Below are positions 20,795-32,053 of a stretch of 33,115 nt of DNA, in pieces. Location: contig CAZYGI010000044.1 of assembly GCA_964647255.1 (NCBI GenBank), forward strand, positions 1-33,115, given 5' to 3'. Below the pieces are notes generated by a model that did not search any database, had not been told where the DNA came from, and saw only the letters and a list, made by a program, of their open reading frames with translations. The stretch's first letter is position 1, and the number at the start of each line of letters is the position of its first letter. The position numbers and the translations under genes were made by a program. The DNA comes from CAWJEL01 sp964647255 (GTDB lineage Bacteria; Chloroflexota; Anaerolineae; CG2-30-64-16).

Positions 20795-21496
20795 CTACTC
20801 AATCACCCCGGTCAGCATCGCCTTTTTCACCTCGCCGATCGCCCGCGTGATGTCAATCTCGCGCGGGCAGGCCTCGACGCAGTTGTAAACCGTCCGGCAG
20901 CGCCAGACACCATCGGATTCCGCCAGGATCGCCAGGCGGACCTGCGCGCCCTGATCCCGGTCGTCAAAGATAAAGCGGTGAGCCTGTACGATCGCCGCCG
21001 GTCCCACGTAGGAATCGTTCGCCCAGAAGCTGGGGCAGGAGGTCGTGCACGCCGCACACAGGATGCATTTGGTCGTGTCGTCAAAGCGGGCGCGCGCCTC
21101 GGGGCTTTGCAGTCGTTCGGAATGCGGTGGCGGCGTATCGTTGATCAGGAATGGCTGGATGCGGCGATAGTTGCGGAAGAACGGTTCCATATCCACCGCC
21201 AGGTCCTTGATCACCGGCAGGCCGCGCAACGGCTCGACAGTCACGCTCTTGCCGTAGTCCTTGACCAGCGCCTTGCAGGCCAGCGCGTTGCGACCGTTGA
21301 TCACCAGCGCGTCCGACCCGCAGACGCCATGCGCGCACGAGCGCCGGAAGGTCAACGAGCCATCCTGGTAGTCCTTGATCTGCACCAGCACATCCAGGAT
21401 GCGGTCCAAAGGCTCCGCATCCACGGTGTACTCGGCCCAGTATGGCCGGCGGTCCCGTTCCGGGTTGAAGCGGCGAATCTTGACCTTGACTTTCAT
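20795..21496 (-). CDS. sdhB: Succinate dehydrogenase iron-sulfur subunit
   Basis: This 233-residue subunit carries electrons from SdhA to the membrane quinone site. Cluster ligands are visible: [2Fe-2S] in SCAHGVCGSD...LAC (C54, C59, D62, C74; the Asp ligand is a known natural variant), [4Fe-4S] in CILCAACTTSCP (C144, C147, C150, C154), and [3Fe-4S] in WRCRTVYNCVEACP (C200, C206, C210, with the 4Fe-4S Cys154 region). The ATG at 21496 is preceded by GAGGGGG; the open frame further upstream lies within sdhA and is not used. Last gene of the sdhCDAB cluster. Confidence 0.96.
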   Translation of the reverse strand: MKVKVKIRRFNPERDRRPYWAEYTVDAEPLDRILDVLVQIKDYQDGSLTFRRSCAHGVCGSDALVINGRNALACKALVKDYGKSVTVEPLRGLPVIKDLAVDMEPFFRNYRRIQPFLINDTPPPHSERLQSPEARARFDDTTKCILCAACTTSCPSFWANDSYVGPAAIVQAHRFIFDDRDQGAQVRLAILAESDGVWRCRTVYNCVEACPREIDITRAIGEVKKAMLTGVIE

Positions 21497-21506
21497 CACG
21501 CCCCCT

Positions 21507-23297
21507 CTAGTACGTACGCTTCGCCGGCTCGTATAGCCCCAACCGCACCGGCTTATAGTCCAGCTTAATCCCGGCCTCGCCCCCCCATGCCAGGGAATGC
21601 TTGAGCCAGTTGACGTCATCGCGGTCGGGGAAATCCTCGCGGTAATGCGCGCCGCGGCTTTCCTTGCGGGCCTGCGCCGCCACCGCCGTGACCTGGGCCA
21701 GGTCGAGCAAGCACCCCAGCTCCCACGCCTCCAGCAGCTCCGTGTTCCACCGCTGGCCCTTGTCCATGATGGAAATCCGGGCGAACCGCTCCTTGAGCTC
21801 AGCCAGATTAGCGACGGCATGGTCCAGCAGCTCGGCCGTGCGGAAGACGCCCACGTTGTCCATCATCATGGCGCGCATATCGCGGCGGATGTCGGCAACC
21901 ACTTCTCCGCCCTTGTTCTGCCGGATGGTCTCGAGCTCGACCCGAGCGCGCGCCTGGGGATCGGCCGGCAGGCTGGGCCAGTCGGCGCCGGACGCATATG
22001 CGGCGGCGTTCTTGCCGGCGCGGCGGCCAAACACCAGGATGTCCACCAGGGAGTTCGTGCCCAGGCGGTTCGCGCCGTGCACCGAAACGCACGCGCACTC
22101 GCCGGCGGCGTAAAAGCCCGGCAAGGCCCGATTCTGCGAATCAACCACCACCTGCCCGTCGTTATCGGTGGGAAGACCGCCCATCGCGTAATGTGCCGTC
22201 GGCTGGATCGCCATCGGCTGCTTGATCGGATCCACCTGCAGATAGGTCTTGCAGAAGTCGGAGATATCAGGCAGTTTGCGCCGGATGTCGTCCGCGGTGA
22301 TGTGTCGCGGGGTGCCGTCCGGATTCTTCACGCCGTCCTGCTCGAAGTACTTGTTCACCACCTCGGGCCGCACATCGAGGTAGACGAAGTCCTTGCCGCC
22401 GATGCCCCGGCCCGCCCGGATTTCGTGGTAGATCGAACGCGAAACGACATCGCGCGAGGCCAGGTCCTTCACTGTCGGCGCGTAGCGGGGCATGAAACGC
22501 TCGCCCTCGCCGTTGATCAAGACACCGCCCTCGCCGCGCACGCCCTCGGTGAGCAGGATGCCCAGGTTCAGGATGCCGGTGGGATGGAATTGGAAGAACT
22601 CCATGTCCTCCAGCGGAATCCCGCGGCGGTACGCCACAGCCACGCCGTCGCCGGTCAGCGCAAACGCGTTCGACGTGATCTTCCAGATGCGGCCAAACCC
22701 GCCCGTTGCGAACACGGTTGACTTGGCGTGAAAGGTGTGGAGCTCGCCGCTGTCAATGTGCACGGCCACCACGCCCGCAGCCTGGCCCGCGTCGTTCACC
22801 AGCAGATCCACCACCTGGTACTCGTCAAAGAACGTCACGTTGTTCTTGATGCACTGCTGGTAGACCGTCTGGAGGATCATGTGGCCGGTGCGATCGGCCG
22901 CATGACAGGCGCGGCGCACGGGCTGCTTGGTCCGATTGTTCGTGTGGCCGCCGAACGGCCGTTGGGCGATTTTGCCGTCCGGGGTGCGGTCGAAGGGCAA
23001 TCCCATGTGCTCCAGGTCGTAGACCATATCCACGGCCTCCTCGCACAGGATCTTGACCGCGTCCTGGTCGGCGAGATAATCGGAGCCCTTGATGGTGTCG
23101 AAGATATGCCATTCGGGATGGTCTTCTTCGAGATTGCCCAACGCCGCGCCGATGCCGCCCTGGGCCGTGCCGGTGTGCGAACGGGTCGGATACAGCTTAC
23201 TAATCACGGCGGTCTTGGCGCCGCGCGAGGCGTAAAGCGCCGCCATGAGCCCGGCGCCGCCCGCCCCAACCACGATCACGTCAAAACGATGCAGCAT
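21507..23297 (-). CDS. sdhA: Succinate dehydrogenase flavoprotein subunit
   Basis: SdhA oxidises succinate to fumarate with a covalently bound FAD. This 596-residue protein has the Rossmann motif VIVVGAGGAGL (7-17), the FAD-attachment site TRSHTGTAQGG (His41), the active-site segments RGEGGVLINGEGERF and PTAHYAMGG, and GANRLGTNSL near the second FAD-binding region. The length is normal. It is separated from sdhB by 10 bp and from the small membrane subunit by 46 bp, and would form one transcript with them. Confidence 0.97.
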   Translation of the reverse strand: MLHRFDVIVVGAGGAGLMAALYASRGAKTAVISKLYPTRSHTGTAQGGIGAALGNLEEDHPEWHIFDTIKGSDYLADQDAVKILCEEAVDMVYDLEHMGLPFDRTPDGKIAQRPFGGHTNNRTKQPVRRACHAADRTGHMILQTVYQQCIKNNVTFFDEYQVVDLLVNDAGQAAGVVAVHIDSGELHTFHAKSTVFATGGFGRIWKITSNAFALTGDGVAVAYRRGIPLEDMEFFQFHPTGILNLGILLTEGVRGEGGVLINGEGERFMPRYAPTVKDLASRDVVSRSIYHEIRAGRGIGGKDFVYLDVRPEVVNKYFEQDGVKNPDGTPRHITADDIRRKLPDISDFCKTYLQVDPIKQPMAIQPTAHYAMGGLPTDNDGQVVVDSQNRALPGFYAAGECACVSVHGANRLGTNSLVDILVFGRRAGKNAAAYASGADWPSLPADPQARARVELETIRQNKGGEVVADIRRDMRAMMMDNVGVFRTAELLDHAVANLAELKERFARISIMDKGQRWNTELLEAWELGCLLDLAQVTAVAAQARKESRGAHYREDFPDRDDVNWLKHSLAWGGEAGIKLDYKPVRLGLYEPAKRTY

Positions 23298-23343
23298 AAG
23301 GTATCAACGCTCCTTTCACGGAAGCGGCAGTTCTCCGGCGCTG

Positions 23344-23781
23344 TTAACCCTGAAAAACGAACAGCAGGAAAATGGCAGCCAGCAGCACGGCGATCCAGAG
23401 GAACACCACGAACGCCTTGACCCACGCCAGCAGCAGCGGCCGGCGGATATAATCCTCACACACGACCCGCAGGCCGTTCGCGGCGTGCGTCGCCGCAAAG
23501 GTGATCAGCAGAAACGCGTAGCCCTGCCAGAAGGCGTTGAAGAAGTTCGGCGTCACCTCGACCTTGGTGGACTGGACGTGGAACGAGATCGGAAAGAAGG
23601 CCCACCGCATCTGGGCGCCGGCATCCATGTTGCCGTAGCCGCCCGAAAGATTCGCATACACGATGCTGTAGGCGCCCATCATCAGCAACAGCACCCCGGT
23701 GATGCGCGTGATGAACCACATCGTGAGCTCAAATTTGCTGCCCGTGTGCACCCGCCGGGGAATCCTCATCGGTGTCGCCAT
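23344..23781 (-). CDS. sdhD: Succinate dehydrogenase membrane anchor subunit
   Basis: This 145-residue protein has three predicted transmembrane helices (about 20-43, 87-105 and 118-142) and the ITGVLLLMMGAYS opening of type-B-like SdhD proteins. THAANGLRVVCEDY after the second helix contains a candidate heme-binding His. With SdhC it anchors SdhA/B and reduces quinone. The start at 23781 (GAGGAGG upstream) is chosen; the open frame to 23910 overlaps sdhC. Order C-D-A-B is standard. Confidence 0.9.
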   Translation of the reverse strand: MATPMRIPRRVHTGSKFELTMWFITRITGVLLLMMGAYSIVYANLSGGYGNMDAGAQMRWAFFPISFHVQSTKVEVTPNFFNAFWQGYAFLLITFAATHAANGLRVVCEDYIRRPLLLAWVKAFVVFLWIAVLLAAIFLLFVFQG

Positions 23782-23792
23782 GATTGCCTCCT

Positions 23793-24194
23793 CTACTTCT
23801 GCGCCGCTGCAGTCGTCAAGATCAAGAACGATGGCAGCAGCCACAAGGGCAGGAAGAGCGCCCACTGCAGCCACATGGCCTGGCGGTGGAAACGGTGCAG
23901 CGCGGGCCACATGTCCAGGATCACGATGCGCAGGCCGTTCAGCCCGTGGTAAAGCACCGCAAAGAGCACGATGAGCTGCACCGGCTTGGACTCATAAAGG
24001 GTCGTCAGCGCGTTAGCGATCGCGCTCGTGGGGCCCTCTGTCGTTGCGTAGACAAAGAAGCCGGCGAACACGTGCATCGCCACGAACAGGATGATGCCCA
24101 GGCCGGTGATCCGGTGCAGCAGCCAGGCCAGCATCGGCTGGCCGCCGCGGTAGCCGATGGCCTGCGGCAACGTGACACGAGCAAGTTTACTCAT
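23793..24194 (-). CDS. sdhC: Succinate dehydrogenase cytochrome b556 subunit
   Basis: This 133-residue protein has three transmembrane helices and the SdhC signature LLHRITGLGIILFVAMHV in the first, plus the second-helix FAVLYHGLNGLRIVILD with the conserved heme His. It forms the quinone- and heme-binding anchor with SdhD. The ATG at 24194 follows GGAGG closely; an ATG seven codons upstream lacks this. First gene of the sdh cluster; the 91-bp region before it holds a word array (24209-24283) but no clear promoter. Confidence 0.93.
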   Translation of the reverse strand: MSKLARVTLPQAIGYRGGQPMLAWLLHRITGLGIILFVAMHVFAGFFVYATTEGPTSAIANALTTLYESKPVQLIVLFAVLYHGLNGLRIVILDMWPALHRFHRQAMWLQWALFLPLWLLPSFLILTTAAAQK

Positions 24195-24208
24195 GATTCC
24201 TCCGCTTG

Positions 24209-24283
24209 CGTTCACCCGTTCTCACGTTCGCACGTCCTAACCGTTCTCCCATGCAAAGGTTCCACCGTACAAACGTGTAAACG
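24209..24283. repeat. Octamer word arrays in inverted arrangement between sdhC and the cytochrome b-c gene
   Basis: Tandem 8-base words of the form CGTTNNCN occur at 24209-24232 (CGTTCACC, CGTTCTCA, CGTTCGCA). Toward 24265-24283 related words appear in inverse orientation (on the minus strand CGTTTACA, CGTTTGTA). The array fills nearly the whole intergenic space. Confidence 0.65.
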
Positions 24284-24285
24284 AA

Positions 24286-25392
24286 TCAGTTGTTCTGTGC
24301 ACCCTGCGCCACCCAGCGTTCGATTAGCTCGATCTGTTCCTTCGCCAGCGGCTTGCTGGGCGGCATCTGCCCGCCGGCATCCGTCTTGACGCCGCGCAGC
24401 ATCTGGATGAGCAGGCTGTTCGCCGCGTCGCCGGGGGTGATGGCCGGCTTGTGGTCGCCGGTCTGCATCAGCTTGTCGAAACTCTCCACGCTGAAATTGC
24501 CCTTCTGCCGCTTGCCGTGGCAGCTCAGGCAACGCTTGTCGAGGATGGGCTTGACGTCTTTGGCGAAGCCGGGGTTGGTGATCGCCGCCAACTGGGCCAG
24601 ATCGGCCGCCGACCCACCGCTGGCTTCCTCCTCTGCCGGCGCCCACGATTGGAGGAAAGTTACGATGAGGCGGATGTCCTGATCGGTCAGCGCGCCGCCG
24701 TGCGCGATCCCGAACGGCGGCATCCCGGCGGATGACCAGCCGTAGTCAATCACAGTGAAGAGGGCGTCGCTGCCATGGGTGGCCAGGAAGTCCTCGTCGT
24801 TCAACGGTCGTGTGAACTCGCCCGGCTGGTTTTCGATCTCGCCGCCCTCGCCGTTGTCGCCGTGACATTTGGCGCAGTAGTCCAGATAGCGTTTGTTACC
24901 CGCCTCGACGCGCGACGCGAGATCAGCCGCGACGCCCGTCTCGGCCACGGCTGGCTTCGGCGTTGTCGCCACGCCCTGGATGCTCAAGAAGACCAAGGCG
25001 ATCACGATCAGCGTCATCACAGCCGAGCCGACCTTGCGATTGAGCGGATGGCGTTTCGGGTTGCGATCCAAAAAAGGCAGGCCGAACAGCCCGACGGCGA
25101 TCGCCAGCCCCAGGCCGACAATCGCCACGCCTTCCAGCGAGCCGGGGAAGTACTTCAGCAATTGGAAGGCCCACATGAAGTACCATTCCGGCCGCGGGAT
25201 ATAGCTGGAGTCCATCGGATTGGCCGGCGGCTCATTCGGGACGCCCACCAACGTCGCCAGCAAAATCAGGAGGACAAAGAGGCCCAACGAGACAACGGCA
25301 TCTTTGGCGATGGTCTCCGGAAAGAACAGCTCGCCGTTGGCCTTCTTTTCCTTGTAGCGTTCTTTATAGTGTTGTTTTTCTTGTTCGTTCAC
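24286..25392 (-). CDS. Cytochrome b subunit IV fused to two c-type cytochrome domains
   Basis: This 368-residue protein is a chimera of a quinol:acceptor oxidoreductase. Residues 1-145 correspond to cytochrome b subunit IV (PetD/QcrC-like), with three hydrophobic helices and the quinol-site motif PEWY (68-71). Residues about 160-250 form a cytochrome c domain with heme motif CAKCH (173-177) and axial Met in GMPPFG (M224). Residues about 270-365 form a second one with CLSCH (288-292) and Met in QMPPS (M343). The second resembles the cytochrome domain found in planctomycete-type PSC1 proteins. The start is GTG 25392 with GGAG 7 nt upstream. It follows petB-like cytochrome b by 20 bp. Electrons would pass from the Rieske centre to the fused hemes. 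Confidence 0.92.
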   Translation of the reverse strand: MNEQEKQHYKERYKEKKANGELFFPETIAKDAVVSLGLFVLLILLATLVGVPNEPPANPMDSSYIPRPEWYFMWAFQLLKYFPGSLEGVAIVGLGLAIAVGLFGLPFLDRNPKRHPLNRKVGSAVMTLIVIALVFLSIQGVATTPKPAVAETGVAADLASRVEAGNKRYLDYCAKCHGDNGEGGEIENQPGEFTRPLNDEDFLATHGSDALFTVIDYGWSSAGMPPFGIAHGGALTDQDIRLIVTFLQSWAPAEEEASGGSAADLAQLAAITNPGFAKDVKPILDKRCLSCHGKRQKGNFSVESFDKLMQTGDHKPAITPGDAANSLLIQMLRGVKTDAGGQMPPSKPLAKEQIELIERWVAQGAQNN

Positions 25393-25412
25393 GGGAGTTC
25401 TCCATGAACTGG

Positions 25413-26102
25413 CTATTCGTCCCGCTCCGGCGGTGCGGTGATGCCGATGCGAATGATCAGATACATATGCACGCCGATCGTTGCCAGGACGATGAGCGGA
25501 ACCCACCACACGTGCAGACCGTAGAACCGGACCAGGGTCACGGCGCCGATCCCCGAGCCGCCGCGGATGGCGTGTTCCAGGAAGCTGCCGATCACTGGGA
25601 CTGCACCGAAGATGCTCGTACCGACCGAGGTCGCCCAATAGGACTTCTGGTTCCAGGGCAGCAGATAGCCGCTGAAGCCCATCACCATGACCACAAGCAA
25701 CAACACACCGCCGGTCAGCCAGGTGATCTCGCGCGGGTACTTATACGCGCCGACAAAGAAGCTCTTAAGCATGTGCAGAAAGACCAGGACCACCAGCAGC
25801 GTTGCGCCCCAATGGTGCATGCCACGGATCAGCCAGCCGAACGTCACCTCGTTCATGATGTATTGGATGCTGTCATACGCGTGGTCGGGCGAAGGCACGT
25901 AGTAGATCGTCAGCAACATGCCGGTGAGGCCCTGGAGCATGCACAGGATCAGGCTGGCGCTGCCGAAGGTGTAGAACCAGTTCGTGTGCGGCACCATGCG
26001 CGCCAGGGTGGTCGTCCAAATGGTCGTCAGGCCGAGGCGCTCATCAAGCCAGCCGAAGAGCTGGCGGCCGCGGCCCGGTACGGGTGCAGGGGAATTTGCC
26101 AC
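25413..26102 (-). CDS. b6-type cytochrome b subunit
   Basis: This 229-residue membrane protein has four main transmembrane helices. The heme ligands are H96/H110 (GMHHW...VFLHML, 13 residues between) and H197/H212 (YGLHVWW...GVHMYL, 14 residues between). The 14-residue spacing in the second pair is characteristic of b6-type rather than mitochondrial bc1-type cytochromes. The GYLLPWNQKSYWATS segment after the third helix is also conserved. Its stop lies just before the start of the subunit IV-cytochrome c fusion, and only 1 bp separates it from the Rieske gene upstream. Gene symbol (petB or qcrB) depends on naming custom. Confidence 0.95.
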   Translation of the reverse strand: MANSPAPVPGRGRQLFGWLDERLGLTTIWTTTLARMVPHTNWFYTFGSASLILCMLQGLTGMLLTIYYVPSPDHAYDSIQYIMNEVTFGWLIRGMHHWGATLLVVLVFLHMLKSFFVGAYKYPREITWLTGGVLLLVVMVMGFSGYLLPWNQKSYWATSVGTSIFGAVPVIGSFLEHAIRGGSGIGAVTLVRFYGLHVWWVPLIVLATIGVHMYLIIRIGITAPPERDE

Positions 26103-26103
26103 G

Positions 26104-26601
26104 CTACGCCTCCAGCAGAATCATAACCTGGCCGTTTTCGATCTTGGATTGGAATTGATCCAGCGGCCGCGGCGGCGGGCCCGACACCACCTCGCCGTTG
26201 ACGCCAAACACGGCATCATGGCATGGACAAAGGTAGGCCCGGCGATCTGCGTTCCAGGTGACCCGGCAGCTCAAGTGAGGGCACACGTTGGAGAAAACCG
26301 TGATGTTCTGGCCGTCGGCCGTGAGCGCATAAGCGACGCCGGACTGGACCGACTGCACCCACCCGTCTTTGATCGCGCGTGAGTAGGGGAAACCGGTCGG
26401 AACGCCAGGGGTAAGGCTGCTCAGCGGACCGAGCGTGATCCACTTCTCCTTGTTCGCCTGTTTCACGCCAGGGGAAACCACAAATCCGATCGCCGGGATA
26501 CCCACCAGGGCTGCCACCGCGCTTGCCACCACGCCGATGATGCCCGCCATGAAATTCCTGCGGCTCACTTCCTCAGGGTTTGAGGAACTCAGCTCAGTCA
26601 T
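26104..26601 (-). CDS. Rieske iron-sulfur protein of the cytochrome b complex
   Basis: This 165-residue protein begins with a Tat-type signal/anchor (SRRNFMAG at 13-20 and the hydrophobic helix about 21-42), so it should be exported folded and stay anchored. The [2Fe-2S] ligands are C107/H109 in CPHLSC and C125/H128 in CPCH; C112 and C127 would form the stabilising disulfide. The residue after CPCH is Asp rather than the usual Gly (CPCHDAVF). The start at 26601 follows GGAGG; the upstream frame extension is rejected. First gene of the three-gene complex. Confidence 0.93.
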   Translation of the reverse strand: MTELSSSNPEEVSRRNFMAGIIGVVASAVAALVGIPAIGFVVSPGVKQANKEKWITLGPLSSLTPGVPTGFPYSRAIKDGWVQSVQSGVAYALTADGQNITVFSNVCPHLSCRVTWNADRRAYLCPCHDAVFGVNGEVVSGPPPRPLDQFQSKIENGQVMILLEA

Positions 26602-26698
26602 CCCGCGGCCTCCTTGACTTGAGTTGACGTACGGAAGTTGCCATCTGCGGTCAGTCGGGGAACACGGCACAGATTATAACCCGGCCTTCCCGGTTTCG

Positions 26699-28588
26699 TC
26701 AAACGCCCGGAACCAAAACCACCGCTTGCCAGGGAGGCAGGGTGAAATCGCGCCAGTTGTTTTTCACCAGGATGGGGCGCCCCGACAGCGCCTCACACCA
26801 GCGGCCATCGAACGGAAAGCCGAGGCCGATCCGATGTTCGCAGTTATCGAAGTTCAAGCCCACCACCGCCACATCGCCTGCTCCATCCCACCGCTTGTAG
26901 CGCAACACCTTCCAGCGGGCAAAGTCATCGCCATAGAATTCGACGAAGTCGGACCGCAGCGCGGGATGCTCCCGGCGCAGGCGCAATAACTGCCGGTAGA
27001 ATTCAAATTGGCGTTGCCCTTGCGGCATGCTGAGCTTCGTCCAGTCCAGCGGCCAGAACGCGATGGTGCGCTCGCAGTCCTCGCCGAACTCCTGGCCGGC
27101 CAGCAGCATCGGGACGCCGGGCGCGGTCAGCAAGGCCACCGCGCCCAAACGGGCCTTCTGCATGGCAAGCTCCCAGCGGTTTGCAAAGCGTTGAGATCCA
27201 GAGGCCTCGTTCAACTGGATATGCGCGCCCCAGAACTGAATTTCGTGCTCGGGGCGCCGCTCGTCATGGCTCACCAGGTAGTTCACGACCTGATCGGCCC
27301 GCGAAAAGCCCTGCGTCCGATATCCGCCCAACGCAAAAGGCAGATTCTGGCGCTCCCACTGCCACTGCTGCGTCAGGCAATTCTCCAGGGTGTGGTGAAA
27401 TGCGCCGTTCCAGACCGCATCAATCTCGGTTTCACGCACCATGCGCGCCGCCGTTTTGGCCGGATGCCCGCCGTTGATAGGCCAATACTCGCCGATCAGG
27501 TAGCAATCGGGCGCGGTCTCGCGCGCCGTACGCGCGATGGGCGCGATGCCGTAGTGCGGATCGAACCCCTCCCGGTACGGCTGCCAGGGATCCCATTCCA
27601 CCCCACCCACCCAGTCGAACCGGAAGCCATCCACACGGTATTCCTCCAGCCAGAAGCGCACCACGTCGCGCATGTAAGCCAGGGTGTAGGGCGAAGCATG
27701 GTCCCAGTCCACGCCGCCCCAACTGTTGGCGTGGCCGTTCTCCGGATGGTGAAAGAAGGGGTTCTGATCGGGCAGCTGCTTGCCGTCCGGCGTGAACATC
27801 GGCGGGTACATGCGGTAGTACGGGTGATCGCCCCAGGCATGGTTGAAGACCATGTCAAGGATCACGGCGATGCCGCGTTGGTGCGCTGCATCCACCAACT
27901 GCTTGAACTCCTCCGGCCGGCCATAGATCCATTTCGGGGCCATGTAGAAGACAGGATTGTAGCCCCAGGAGCTGTCGCCGGGGAACTCGCTGATCGGCAT
28001 CAACTCAACGGCATTGATGCCCAGCGTCTGGAGATGGTCCAACTTACGCTGGACGCCGGCGAAGGTGCCGTAATAATCCCGATGGTGGCGCTTCTCACCG
28101 GAGAAATCGCGCACGCCCAGCTCGTAGAGCACCAGATCGCGCAGGGCGGGGCGTCGCCAACCGCCATCGTGCCACACATAGGGCTCATCGTCGGCCAGAT
28201 ACGCCATCGGCCCGGCGTGATCCCAGCGGATTTCCCGCGCATAGGGGTCGGCCACGACGACCTGCTGGCCGGCTTGATCCATGGTCACGACAAACCGGTA
28301 GTGGGTCGGCCCACGCAGCGGCACAGTCACGCTGAACAGCACATCGTTTACCCGGTGCATGGGGGTGGCAAGCGGATCCCATTGGTTGAAATCGCCCACC
28401 AGGTGGACAGCCGGTTTTTCCGGCGCAGTCAGGAAGAAGGTGGTGGCGCCGTGGCGCTCAAAGTTGCGGATCGCGCCGCCACGGGGCAGGCTCGATTGGG
28501 CGCCCGCTGGCGCAGACGAAGGAAAAATCGGCTTAAGCGCTGCAGTAGGTCGCGGCAGCGTCGCCGCGATCGGCGTCGGTGCAATCAA
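26699..28588 (-). CDS. GH13 family alpha-glucan enzyme, probable branching enzyme
   Basis: This 629-residue protein has an N-terminal CBM48-like domain (VHLVGDFNQWDP, about 61-72) and a GH13 barrel with all four conserved regions: DMVFNH (245-250), GFRFDWVGG with nucleophile D325, LIGEYW with acid/base E367, and VSHDE (439-443, H441, D442). The layout resembles glycogen branching enzymes (GlgB) and trehalohydrolases (TreZ); the presence of GYNPVFYMAPKWIYGRPEEF fits GlgB-like members (quoted here as the family block near 209-228). Cytoplasmic; no signal peptide, although the first 35 residues are Pro/Ala-rich and may be unstructured. The start is TTG 28588 with CGAGG 7 nt before it. No other glycogen gene is adjacent. 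Confidence 0.85.
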   Translation of the reverse strand: MIAPTPIAATLPRPTAALKPIFPSSAPAGAQSSLPRGGAIRNFERHGATTFFLTAPEKPAVHLVGDFNQWDPLATPMHRVNDVLFSVTVPLRGPTHYRFVVTMDQAGQQVVVADPYAREIRWDHAGPMAYLADDEPYVWHDGGWRRPALRDLVLYELGVRDFSGEKRHHRDYYGTFAGVQRKLDHLQTLGINAVELMPISEFPGDSSWGYNPVFYMAPKWIYGRPEEFKQLVDAAHQRGIAVILDMVFNHAWGDHPYYRMYPPMFTPDGKQLPDQNPFFHHPENGHANSWGGVDWDHASPYTLAYMRDVVRFWLEEYRVDGFRFDWVGGVEWDPWQPYREGFDPHYGIAPIARTARETAPDCYLIGEYWPINGGHPAKTAARMVRETEIDAVWNGAFHHTLENCLTQQWQWERQNLPFALGGYRTQGFSRADQVVNYLVSHDERRPEHEIQFWGAHIQLNEASGSQRFANRWELAMQKARLGAVALLTAPGVPMLLAGQEFGEDCERTIAFWPLDWTKLSMPQGQRQFEFYRQLLRLRREHPALRSDFVEFYGDDFARWKVLRYKRWDGAGDVAVVGLNFDNCEHRIGLGFPFDGRWCEALSGRPILVKNNWRDFTLPPWQAVVLVPGV

Positions 28589-28647
28589 TGCTTTGCCTCG
28601 GGTGGAAGATGAATGTAAACGGGCTGGGACAAGCCCGACCGTATTCG

Positions 28648-28677
28648 ATCATACCATAGGGAACCCAGGAGGCACAA
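28648..28677 (-). promoter_or_regulatory. Possible promoter of the GH13 gene
   Basis: On the minus strand, TTGTGC (28677-28672) and TATGAT (28653-28648) are separated by 18 bp, about 60 bp before the TTG start. Moderate match only. A small hairpin (CGGGCT/AGCCCG near 28619-28637) lies in the would-be leader. Confidence 0.4.
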
Positions 28678-28774
28678 ACTGGCGCGATGGGGCTCAGGAC
28701 CATGCCGCACCGGGGGGCAACCGGTCGGCGCGCTTCACCCGCTGAAGCAACAGACGTCCTCCCCGCGTGAGTGT

Positions 28775-28804
28775 TTGACAGCATCTCGTTGCAGCAGGTA
28801 CAAT
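28775..28804 (+). promoter_or_regulatory. Promoter of the ABC transporter gene
   Basis: TTGACA (28775-28780), an 18-bp spacer and TACAAT (28799-28804) lie about 48 bp upstream of the TTG start. The -35 is perfect. Confidence 0.65.
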
Positions 28805-28851
28805 CCGACAAGACCGGCCTCGTTCGAGGCAAACCCTAGCGGAGCACATCA

Positions 28852-30723
<1,872 letters not shown>

Positions 30724-30729
30724 ACCAGC

Positions 30730-30757
30730 GGGCCACCGGCGCATGCGCCGGTGGCCC
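30730..30757. terminator. Perfect 28-bp palindrome between converging genes
   Basis: The 14-base arm GGGCCACCGGCGCA is followed directly by its exact reverse complement. It lies 6 bp after the ABC transporter stop and 32 bp from the icd stop, which converge on it. No T-run follows, so it may stop transcription weakly or protect mRNA ends. Confidence 0.6.
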
Positions 30758-30759
30758 GA

Positions 30760-30787
30760 TTCCAGCTTCCAGTTTCCAGCTTCCAGC
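30760..30787. repeat. Heptamer word array TTCCAG(C/T) x4
   Basis: Four adjacent 7-base words TTCCAGC, TTCCAGT, TTCCAGC and TTCCAGC run without interruption from 30760 to 30787, ending one base before the icd stop codon. Confidence 0.8.
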
Positions 30788-30788
30788 C

Positions 30789-32033
<1,245 letters not shown>

Positions 32034-32053
32034 GTTATGTCACTCCACTGAAC

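Noticed and set aside
21311..21336. Loss of a 2Fe-2S ligand in SdhB (Asp instead of Cys)
   Set aside because: Asp at this position is a known natural ligand, as in E. coli SdhB, so it is not a defect.
21597..23420. Long + strand frames across sdhA
   Set aside because: Antisense to a clear flavoprotein gene; no recognisable domain.
27008..28612. A 534-codon + strand frame
   Set aside because: Antisense shadow of the GH13 gene, which contains all catalytic motifs.
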